Positions 1 to 5,207 of a DNA stretch of 10,411 nt are shown piece by piece. A model generated the notes under the pieces. The model saw only the letters and a list, made by a program, of their open reading frames with translations, was not told the DNA's origin and ran no database searches. This DNA is from CAZVEV01 sp964625865 (GTDB lineage Bacteria; Planctomycetota; Phycisphaerae; SM23-33). The stretch's first letter is position 1. The number at the start of each line of letters is the position of its first letter. The position numbers and the translations under genes are program-made. The stretch is from contig CAZVEV010000220.1 of the NCBI GenBank assembly GCA_964625865.1, positions 1 to 10,411 of the forward strand, given 5' to 3'.

Positions 1-49
1 GCTAAGGCCGTCGCGCAATTATAAACTTGTTATTTGTGATGAAATATTC

Positions 50-61
50 GGGCTAAAGCCC
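50..61. repeat. Short GGGC-TAAA-GCCC hairpin
   Basis: The sequence GGGCTAAAGCCC can fold into a 4-5 bp stem (GGGC/GCCC, plus one U-A pair) with a 2-4 base loop. It lies at the end of an AT-rich stretch (11-48), about 80 bases before the phosphatase start. Hairpins with this core are, from general recollection, frequent as dispersed intergenic repeats in environmental bacterial genomes. There is no T-run after it, so it is not a typical intrinsic terminator. I see no second copy in the window and no convincing sigma-70 promoter in bases 1-140. Confidence 0.35.
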
Positions 62-129
62 CCCTCCTGTCTTGACGATGACGTGGATGGGTCGACGTGC
101 GTTATGCCGACCGTACGCTTCAGAAGTCC

Positions 130-134
130 AGAGG
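130..134 (+). promoter_or_regulatory. Ribosome binding site deciding the GTG start at 141
   Basis: AGAGG ends six bases before GTG at 141. The longer open frame begins at TTG 72, but that start has no purine-rich site at a proper distance. The residues it would add (72-140) are not part of the receiver-like fold. This favours the GTG. Confidence 0.6.
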
Positions 135-140
135 TCTCAA

Positions 141-1322
141 GTGGTTGCTAAACAGAAGCTCCTGTGGGTTGGCGATGGCCCCGCTCCGCCGAACATCCTG
201 CTGGCGGCCGCCGAGAGGTGGGACCTGACACCCGTGACACCCTCGGCCCCTTTGGAAGCGCAGATCGATCAGGCGGCCCTGGCGGTGGTGGCGACCGAAG
301 AGGCCAGCGGCGACGTGGCGCGGTTTGCGGCCCTGCTGGACGACCTGGATGCGGGGGCGGGGGTCACGATCCTCTTGCTGCCTTCTGACGCGACGGAGGC
401 CTGGCGGGCGGCGGCCCATCGCGGCGACAAGTTCATCTGCATCCCCGCCGACGTGCCGGCCGAGGAGTTGGCGGCCCGGCTGGCCGCCGTGGCGGATCTG
501 CAGGGCATGATCGCCGGACTTCGCACCGAACTGGCCACCGCACGGGAGATCGCCGCCGGAGCGGCCCGGACCGTCGAGCAGGTTGACGAAGAGATGCGCC
601 TGGCCGCCAAGCTGCAGCGCGACTTCCTGCCCAAGCGCCTGCCCGAGGTGGGCCCGGTGCGGTTTGCGGCGCTGTACCGCCCGGCCGGGTGGGTCAGCGG
701 CGATATCTATGACGTGATCCGCCTGGACGAGACGCACGTGGGCGTTCACGTGATCGACGCGGTCGGGCACGGCATGCCGGCGGCCCTGCTGACGATGTTC
801 ATCAAGCGGGCTCTCCAGACCAAGCGCATCGTGGGCAATACCTACCAGATCGTGCCCCCGCAAGTGACGATGGCCGAGTTGAACACTGACATCTGCGACG
901 AGAACCTCTCGAGTTGCCAGTTCTGCACGGCCGTCTACTGCGTGGTCGACACCGACACGCTGACAATGACGTTCAGCCGCGCGGGCCATCCGCCCCCCAT
1001 CCTCATGCGTGCCAACGGCGCGATAGAACAGATGGACTGCCCGGGCACGCTGCTGGGCGTCGAGCCGGAAGCGACGTACCACTCCAGCCAGGTCGACCTG
1101 TCGCCGGGCGACCGCGTCGTGCTGTTCAGCGACGGGGCCGAAGACGCCCTGAGCAATCTCGCGACCAACTACCGCCCCAAGCTCATCGACGTGCTTCGCC
1201 CCTGGGCACACATGCCCCGCGAGGAACTGTTCCTTCGCCTGACGGCCCTGATCGACGACATCAGCGGCGACGACCACCCGATCGACGACATCACGGCCAT
1301 CATCATGGACATCGAGGGCTGA
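141..1322 (+). CDS. RsbU-type SpoIIE/PP2C serine phosphatase with receiver-like N-terminus
   Basis: A 393-residue cytoplasmic protein. Residues about 5-118 look like a response-regulator receiver fold (VVAKQKLLWVGDG opening, hydrophobic strands near 45-51 and 76-80). The expected phosphoacceptor aspartate (AVVAT near 48-52) and the conserved lysine (FICIPAD near 98-104) are absent, so I infer a pseudo-receiver. Residues about 118-165 form a charged, probably coiled-coil linker ending in LQRDFLP. The C-terminal catalytic domain carries the metal-binding motifs of the SpoIIE/PP2C family: GDIYD (187-191), DAVGHGMPAALL (206-217), AGHPPP (281-286), FSDGAED (329-335) and DDITAI (382-387). All key aspartates are present, so it should be active. 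Family members dephosphorylate STAS-domain anti-anti-sigma factors in partner-switching control. No anti-sigma or STAS gene lies in this window. The gene converges on the lipoprotein gene with a 21-base gap. The start could alternatively be TTG 72. Confidence 0.9.
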   Translation: MVAKQKLLWVGDGPAPPNILLAAAERWDLTPVTPSAPLEAQIDQAALAVVATEEASGDVARFAALLDDLDAGAGVTILLLPSDATEAWRAAAHRGDKFICIPADVPAEELAARLAAVADLQGMIAGLRTELATAREIAAGAARTVEQVDEEMRLAAKLQRDFLPKRLPEVGPVRFAALYRPAGWVSGDIYDVIRLDETHVGVHVIDAVGHGMPAALLTMFIKRALQTKRIVGNTYQIVPPQVTMAELNTDICDENLSSCQFCTAVYCVVDTDTLTMTFSRAGHPPPILMRANGAIEQMDCPGTLLGVEPEATYHSSQVDLSPGDRVVLFSDGAEDALSNLATNYRPKLIDVLRPWAHMPREELFLRLTALIDDISGDDHPIDDITAIIMDIEG

Positions 1323-1343
1323 GGGGCGCCGATTGGTGGGGGA

Positions 1344-1607
1344 CTACCGACGTTCGGCCCGCTCCTGCAGTTCGTCTTCGGTGAAGTACCAGGTTTCGTG
1401 TGATGCATCGACGGCCAGCGCGACCACACCGGGCACGATGAAGACCAGCAGCCACGCCGCGTCGCAAATGACCGTCGTCGGGTCGACCTCGTTCGAGAGC
1501 TTGTCCGTCCGGCGCTGAGGCTTCATATAGTACCCGCACCCCGTGGCGGTAAGCAGAAACGCGCACAGTACGATGGACACAACGGCCCGCCTCTTCCACG
1601 ACCTCAT
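1344..1607 (-). CDS. Small lipoprotein of unknown function
   Basis: An 87-residue protein. The N-terminus MRSWKRRAVVSIVLCAFLLT has a basic start and a hydrophobic core, followed by TATGC with a lipobox cysteine at residue 24, so it is probably a lipid-anchored envelope protein. Residues 51-66 (AWLLVFIVPGVVALAV) form a second hydrophobic segment followed by DASHETWYF. This layout, a short lipoprotein with a Pro-Gly hydrophobic turn and an acidic segment, recalls small YceK-like lipoproteins, but I do not claim homology. The tail is charged (TEDELQERAERR). ATG 1607 is preferred over GTG 1625 because AGGGAG sits 8 bases upstream of it. The gene has its own promoter at 1676-1704, so it need not be co-transcribed with the gene upstream. 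Confidence 0.75.
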   Translation of the reverse strand: MRSWKRRAVVSIVLCAFLLTATGCGYYMKPQRRTDKLSNEVDPTTVICDAAWLLVFIVPGVVALAVDASHETWYFTEDELQERAERR

Positions 1608-1615
1608 AGTGAAGA

Positions 1616-1621
1616 CTCCCT
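1616..1621 (-). promoter_or_regulatory. Ribosome binding site of the small lipoprotein gene
   Basis: On the minus strand AGGGAG lies 8 bases before ATG 1607. It falls inside the reading frame extended to GTG 1625, which argues that the GTG is not the start. Confidence 0.6.
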
Positions 1622-1648
1622 GCACGTCAGGTTCAGATAGTCGGATGC

Positions 1649-1663
1649 CCGGGACCCTCCCGG
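1649..1663 (-). other. GC-rich hairpin in the lipoprotein mRNA leader
   Basis: CCGGGA and TCCCGG form a perfect 6-bp stem around a 3-base loop. It lies between the predicted start of transcription (near 1669) and the ribosome binding site at 1616-1621. No T-run follows on either strand, so it is a poor intrinsic terminator. It could affect message stability or translation, but that is a guess. Confidence 0.4.
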
Positions 1664-1675
1664 ACCTTCGTGGTC

Positions 1676-1704
1676 ATTATACTCCCCTGACAGCAGATCA
1701 TCAC
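1676..1704 (-). promoter_or_regulatory. Sigma-70-like promoter of the small lipoprotein gene
   Basis: On the minus strand there is a perfect -10 box TATAAT (1676-1681), a 17-base spacer and a -35 box GTGATG (1699-1704; 3 of 6 match TTGACA). Transcription would start near 1669 and give a leader of about 60 bases before ATG 1607. The -35 box ends five bases before the stop codon of the upstream gene (TGA at 1710-1712). Confidence 0.55.
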
Positions 1705-1709
1705 GCCGG

Positions 1710-3101
1710 TCACTCTTCAGGCGACGGCGCCAGGAGGTCCACCACGGGGCAGTCGTAGTGGATCTCGGGGACCTGGTTTCCGCGCGAGAGTCTGGCCGCC
1801 ACGGCGCGCAGGTCGTCGCCGGGCTTGAGTTGTCCGATCAGCACGTCCCATTGTCGGGCCTCGGCCGGCCTCAGTCCGTTGTACCACAGGCAGTACTCCA
1901 GGAGTTTCTCGCCGTGGAGCACGACCTTGCCGAAGTGCTTGGTCTGGGCGGCCCCATTCGGCTCGTCCCACAGGGCCCAGAAGACGGCGGGCAGTTGCGT
2001 CCGAGCCCGATCGCCCCCCCGGACCGTGGTCTGCCACACGACCTTGCCCTCCTCGCCGTCCCACGTCCCGTTATGGTGCATCGGCTCGGCGCGTGTCGCC
2101 AGCGACAACTTCACCGCGTCGGGCCGCTGGAAGAAGCCCCACATCGGAACGGCTAAGGCATACACCGACTCGCCGATGATCTCCCATGGTTCGGGCGCCT
2201 CGTCATCGTCGTCCGGTTGAGGGTTCTCGCGGCGATGCTTGTCGAGGAGTTCCCTGTACTGCTCGGTCCCGGTCAGGTAGATCTCGAGCGACTTGCGGGC
2301 TGTCTCCGGGTCAGTAAGGAACGCCAGCGACTTCGGGATGGGCTTGTCGGCGGGGATGCCCATCTTCGTGGCGACGAACCGCCGGATGAGCCTGAAGGCC
2401 GGGGCGGGCTTGTCCGTCTGTCCGGCACGAATGATGATCGGCAGGTCGTCGGGACGGATGTAGTCTCGTTCGAGCAGGTAGGCGGCCAGCCGGGCGACAA
2501 GGTCCTTCTGGGCGGCTTGGACGGGGGGATTGTCGTCCCCGGCGTGGTCCGTCCAGAACTTGCTCGCCCAGAAGTACAGTGCAACGTTCTCGACGTCGCG
2601 ACGGAACGGCCCGTCAATGAACGCGCAGAGCGTGTCGGTCTGCGGCGAGTCGCCCAGTTCGGAACGGAACCAACCCTTCAGCAGCGCCAGCGTTTCGTCG
2701 GCGCCTTTGCGGATCAGGTCGATCTGCGAGGCCAGGTCGTCGTGCCCACGAATCCGCTCGACGTAGCCGCGGACGGTCCCCAGCGGCGAGGCGAACCGCG
2801 CGTAGAACGCCGCCCCGCCGACGTCGCTGGGCGCGCGATACGCAAACTGCCCGACCACCGCGTCGCCCTGAGGCGCGGGCTGGCCGTAGAGGGCGGCGAT
2901 ACGCTTCAGTTCGTCCCTGTCGGGCATGAGCTTGCGCGTCGTCTTGCCCTGCTCGTCCCGGACCTCCTGGTGCGACCGGGCCTTGACGGTCCGCTTGCAC
3001 CCGTCGTGGCCCGGCTCGACGGTGACGTCGTAACGGACCCCGATGCAGTCCTGCCCGATGAGCGGGATCACCGCCGCCAACAGAATCAACGTCCTGGCCA
3101 T
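1710..3101 (-). CDS. Exported protein of unknown function
   Basis: A 463-residue protein I do not recognise. Residues 1-16 (MARTLILLAAVIPLIG) form a short hydrophobic export signal. A cysteine follows at 19 but the context QDC is not a lipobox, so I infer a periplasmic or secreted form. The body is mixed alpha/beta without repeats: a helical region about 110-215 with aromatic clusters (ALYFWASKFW near 174-183), an acidic hinge PQPDDDDEAPEP (295-305) and a Trp-rich C-terminal part (residues 306-463, including MWGFFQ and FWALWDEP). I see no zinc-protease HExxH and no heme or nucleotide motif. GGGAGA stands 6 bases before the ATG. It begins 22 bases after the VWA gene stops on the same strand, so the two are probably one operon and may act together in the envelope. 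Codon use resembles its neighbours. Confidence 0.75.
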   Translation of the reverse strand: MARTLILLAAVIPLIGQDCIGVRYDVTVEPGHDGCKRTVKARSHQEVRDEQGKTTRKLMPDRDELKRIAALYGQPAPQGDAVVGQFAYRAPSDVGGAAFYARFASPLGTVRGYVERIRGHDDLASQIDLIRKGADETLALLKGWFRSELGDSPQTDTLCAFIDGPFRRDVENVALYFWASKFWTDHAGDDNPPVQAAQKDLVARLAAYLLERDYIRPDDLPIIIRAGQTDKPAPAFRLIRRFVATKMGIPADKPIPKSLAFLTDPETARKSLEIYLTGTEQYRELLDKHRRENPQPDDDDEAPEPWEIIGESVYALAVPMWGFFQRPDAVKLSLATRAEPMHHNGTWDGEEGKVVWQTTVRGGDRARTQLPAVFWALWDEPNGAAQTKHFGKVVLHGEKLLEYCLWYNGLRPAEARQWDVLIGQLKPGDDLRAVAARLSRGNQVPEIHYDCPVVDLLAPSPEE

Positions 3102-3107
3102 GATGTG

Positions 3108-3113
3108 TCTCCC
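3108..3113 (-). promoter_or_regulatory. Ribosome binding site of the unknown exported protein
   Basis: On the minus strand GGGAGA is followed by six bases and then ATG 3101. It lies wholly in the 22-base gap after the VWA gene, which supports separate initiation within one transcript. Confidence 0.6.
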
Positions 3114-3123
3114 ACTGCGCCGA

Positions 3124-4749
3124 TCAGCGATCCTTCAACTGACGCGCACGGGCGACGAGCTTGACGAACTCCGCGCGGTAGCCCTTGCGGTCATCGCCCG
3201 TCGCGGCGCCGGCAAGCTCGGCCACGCCTGCCAGCGTGTACGTGCCTTTGTGCTTCGAGTCTCTAAGAATCATACCAAATGATGCGACGGCGGCGGCGAA
3301 CTTGAAGTCATTATCTGCCCGATCGAACGCTCGGACCGCATCCTTGACCGGATACTCCATCCGCGTGGAGGTCTCCCCGTCCGGCTGCTTGTAGCGCAGC
3401 TTGACCGTGAGCATCTCATCGCTAGCCGCGCCGGCTGCGGGCGCGGGCGCCGCGGTGGACTGTTGGTATCGCAGCGTATCGACGGCCGGTCCGTCGACCG
3501 CCTGGCCGGCCGGCACGACCTGGTACAGGGCGGTGACGGTGTGTCCGGCTCCGATGTCGCCGGCGTCCTTGGCGTCGTCGTTGAAGTCCTCTTTGCGGAG
3601 CATGCGGTTCTCGTAGCCGATCAGGCGATAGCCCGCCACCCTGGCCGGATTGAACTCGACCTGGATCTTGACGTCCTTGGCGATGGTCACCAGCGTGCCG
3701 CTGATCTGCTCGACGAGCACCTTGCGGGCCTCGGCCAGCGTGTCAATGTACGCGTAATTGCCATTGCCCTCATCCGCGAGTTTCTCCATCCGCGAGTCCT
3801 TGTAGTTCCCCGTGCCGAAGCCCAGCACGCTGAGGTACACGCCCCCGCGGGCCTTGGCCTGGATCAGGCGGACGAGTTGACTGTTGTCGGTGACGCCCAC
3901 GTTGAAGTCGCCGTCGGTCGCCAGGATCACGCGGTTGACGCCGCCGGTGATGAAGTTGTCCTGGGCGACCTTGTAGGCCAGTTCGATGCCCTTGCCCCCC
4001 GCCGTCGACCCGCCGGCGGCCAGATCGTCCAAAGCCGACAGGACCCGTTCCTTCTGGTCGCAGGGCGTACTCGGCAGGGCCAGGCCCTCGCTGGAGGCGT
4101 ACACCACGATCGCCACGCGGTCGTTCTCCCCGAGTTGCTCGACCAGCAGGCGCATGGCGCTCTTGAGCAGGGGCAGCTTGTTCGGATAGCCCATCGAGCC
4201 CGAGACGTCCAGAAGGAACACCAGGTTGCTCGGCGGGCGTTTGTCGCGTTTGATCTCGCGGCCCTTCAGGGCGATTCGCACCAGGCGATGGCCCGCCTGC
4301 CACGGACACGAGGCGGCGGCTACGTGGACGGCAAACGGCGCCTTGCCGGGCTCGGGCGGCGTGTAGGCGTAGCTGAAGTAGTTGACCATCTCCTCGATCC
4401 GCACGGCCCCGGGGGGGGGCAGCGTGCCGGCGTTCAGGAAGCGTCGCACGTTGGCGTACGAGGCGGTGTCGACGTCCACCGAGAACGTGCTCAGGGGCCT
4501 GTCGGCGGCGCGGACGAAGGCGTTGTCCACGATGTGATCGTACGACTCGGTGTTGTGGGCGGGATGCATCGCGTCCTGGCCGGACTCACTCTCGGCGGCC
4601 ATGGATATCATTGGTGCACGGGCGGCGTCGCATCCCGGCTGATACATGGCCAGGTGCATTCCCGTTCCATGACATCCCATGAACGCGGCCGTCACGATGA
4701 TTCCCGCCGCCACTGTCAACACCGCCGCTACCCGTACTGTCCGTTTCAT
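3124..4749 (-). CDS. YfbK-type VWA-domain lipoprotein
   Basis: A 541-residue envelope protein. The N-terminus MKRTVRVAAVLTVAAGIIVT leads to FMGC, with a probable lipid-anchor cysteine at 26; the lipobox is not ideal, so a plain signal peptide is possible. Residues about 70-165 match the N-terminal domain found in YfbK relatives (STFSVDVDTASYANVRRFL, IEEMVNYFSY). Residues about 175-355 are a von Willebrand factor A domain with a complete metal-ion-dependent adhesion site: DVSGSM (181-186), the threonine in GGSTAGGKG (from 246) and ATDGDF (277-282). The C-terminal part (about 358-535) fits the DUF3520-type domain that ends this family (AAAVASFGMILRDS, GYRAEFVKLV). A low-complexity Ala/Pro linker lies at 431-442. 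The start at 4749 has AGGAA seven bases upstream; the open frame back to 5076 runs into the repeat region and is rejected. The role of the family is poorly known; metal-dependent protein binding at the cell surface or periplasm is the usual inference. It is probably the first gene of an operon with the unknown exported protein. Confidence 0.9.
   Translation of the reverse strand: MKRTVRVAAVLTVAAGIIVTAAFMGCHGTGMHLAMYQPGCDAARAPMISMAAESESGQDAMHPAHNTESYDHIVDNAFVRAADRPLSTFSVDVDTASYANVRRFLNAGTLPPPGAVRIEEMVNYFSYAYTPPEPGKAPFAVHVAAASCPWQAGHRLVRIALKGREIKRDKRPPSNLVFLLDVSGSMGYPNKLPLLKSAMRLLVEQLGENDRVAIVVYASSEGLALPSTPCDQKERVLSALDDLAAGGSTAGGKGIELAYKVAQDNFITGGVNRVILATDGDFNVGVTDNSQLVRLIQAKARGGVYLSVLGFGTGNYKDSRMEKLADEGNGNYAYIDTLAEARKVLVEQISGTLVTIAKDVKIQVEFNPARVAGYRLIGYENRMLRKEDFNDDAKDAGDIGAGHTVTALYQVVPAGQAVDGPAVDTLRYQQSTAAPAPAAGAASDEMLTVKLRYKQPDGETSTRMEYPVKDAVRAFDRADNDFKFAAAVASFGMILRDSKHKGTYTLAGVAELAGAATGDDRKGYRAEFVKLVARARQLKDR
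4411..4419 (-). repeat. Nine-base C homopolymer within the VWA coding sequence
   Basis: Nine consecutive G on the plus strand encode Pro-Pro-Pro (residues 111-113) of the VWA protein, followed by four bases of the opposite kind. Loss or gain of one base would break the protein before the VWA domain. In this sequence the frame is intact. Confidence 0.8.
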
Positions 4750-4756
4750 CGCATGG

Positions 4757-4761
4757 TTCCT
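4757..4761 (-). promoter_or_regulatory. Ribosome binding site deciding the VWA start
   Basis: AGGAA on the minus strand, 7 bases before ATG 4749. It supports the start that gives a normal signal sequence over the many upstream in-frame starts. I could not find a convincing -10/-35 pair upstream of it. Confidence 0.65.
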
Positions 4762-4846
4762 TTCACGTTTGATGGTTTGCGGAACGTCTTGACGACAGTA
4801 CATATCGCCCTCGCGGGTCCGTGCGCAGAAAAACGGCGTGACGACA

Positions 4847-4881
4847 GGGGATAGGGTGTAGGGCGCAAGGTATAGGAAACA
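4847..4881 (+). repeat. Degenerate 7-base tandem repeat, GGGTGTA-like
   Basis: Five consecutive 7-base units can be read: GGGGATA, then GGGTGTA, GGGCGCA, AGGTATA and finally GGAAACA. The first four share the pattern RGGNNNA, with purine-rich starts in strict 7-base phase; the last is poor. A related motif, GGGGATAGGGCG, occurs in the opposite orientation near 5175-5186, which makes this the outer part of the inverted duplication. Confidence 0.45.
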
Positions 4882-4945
4882 TGTATACGCACTGTCCGTT
4901 ATCGCGCGAGACTGCAGCGTGCGCCGCGCGATGACGTTGAAGGTC

Positions 4946-4981
4946 ACTCGTTCGAACGACGCGCGAAACCGCAAGCGGTTC
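4946..4981 (+). repeat. Left 36-base arm of the inverted repeat
   Basis: The arm matches the reverse complement of 5103-5138 at 34 of 36 positions. Inside it AACCGC-AA-GCGGTT (4967-4980) is itself a 6-bp hairpin with a 2-base loop, so each arm can also fold alone. Confidence 0.8.
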
Positions 4982-5035
4982 ACCTGGTCCGCGCACCGCG
5001 GGACGCGTTGTCCTGAATGATGAATCTCGTTGCGG

Positions 5036-5047
5036 GCGCGATCGCGC
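5036..5047. repeat. Perfect 12-base palindrome at the centre of the inverted repeat
   Basis: GCGCGATCGCGC is self-complementary over all 12 bases. Its centre (5041.5) is half a base from the midpoint of the 36-base arms. Confidence 0.7.
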
Positions 5048-5102
5048 ATCACCTGCTTTGCGGGTCCGCACGACACATGCGTACGTCCCGGTGCGCATCA
5101 GG

Positions 5103-5138
5103 GAACCGCTTGCGGTTTCGCGCGCCGTTCGACCGAGT
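5103..5138 (-). repeat. Right 36-base arm of the inverted repeat
   Basis: Reverse-complement partner of 4946-4981 with two mismatches. It contains AACCGCTTGCGGTT (5104-5117), the same small hairpin core. It lies 70-105 bases downstream of the propeller gene stop and might act in 3' end formation, although no T-run follows. Confidence 0.8.
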
Positions 5139-5207
5139 TGCACGTGTTGGACCGCACACCTCGCGATCCGTCCTCGCCCTATCCCCCGTCCCTTTCCCGT
5201 TGGGGCG

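Larger units (their letters stand above)
4847..5187. repeat. Decayed inverted duplication with central palindrome
   Basis: Reading inward from both ends on opposite strands, the same blocks occur in the same order: GGGGATAGGGYG (4847-4858; 5175-5186), a short ATCGCG..AG block, a 36-base arm (4946-4981; 5103-5138), then GCGCACC followed by GGGACG. At the centre is the perfect palindrome GCGCGATCGCGC (5036-5047). The midpoint of the 36-base arms is 5042, within one base of the palindrome centre. The outer blocks are less symmetric, the left side being about 50 bases longer. This looks like two head-to-head copies of one intergenic element, or one old palindromic mobile element. There is no coding capacity. 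Confidence 0.6.
4750..5207. other. Non-coding, repeat-bearing region between two minus-strand genes
   Basis: About 460 bases without a gene I can support. It holds the upstream side of the VWA gene and the downstream side of the propeller gene. Most of it (4847-5187) is an imperfect inverted duplication, described separately, with a heptamer-periodic stretch at its left edge. Variants of GGTCCGYRC recur near 4816, 4986 and 5062. No T-run terminator is visible after the propeller stop at 5208. Open frames crossing it have no domain logic. Confidence 0.7.

Noticed and set aside
120..1277. Long open frame (385 codons) on the minus strand across the phosphatase gene
   Set aside because: It mirrors a well-supported SpoIIE gene. 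The translation is Arg/His/Gly-rich with no domain, as expected of antisense frames in GC-rich DNA.
2217..3164. 315-codon plus-strand frame opposite the unknown exported protein
   Set aside because: The sense strand has a signal peptide, a good ribosome binding site and operon spacing; the antisense product has no fold or motif.
3463..4854. 463-codon plus-strand frame opposite the VWA gene
   Set aside because: The sense strand encodes clear VWA metal-site motifs. The antisense frame is a codon-bias shadow.
4750..5076. N-terminal extension of the VWA gene into the upstream region
   Set aside because: It would place 109 residues encoded by the inverted repeat before a normal signal sequence. 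AGGAA at 4757-4761 marks the start at 4749.
4946..5138. CRISPR array or tRNA/ncRNA gene in the repeat region
   Set aside because: There are only two copies, inverted, without regular spacers. No cloverleaf with anticodon arm and CCA-type end could be drawn.
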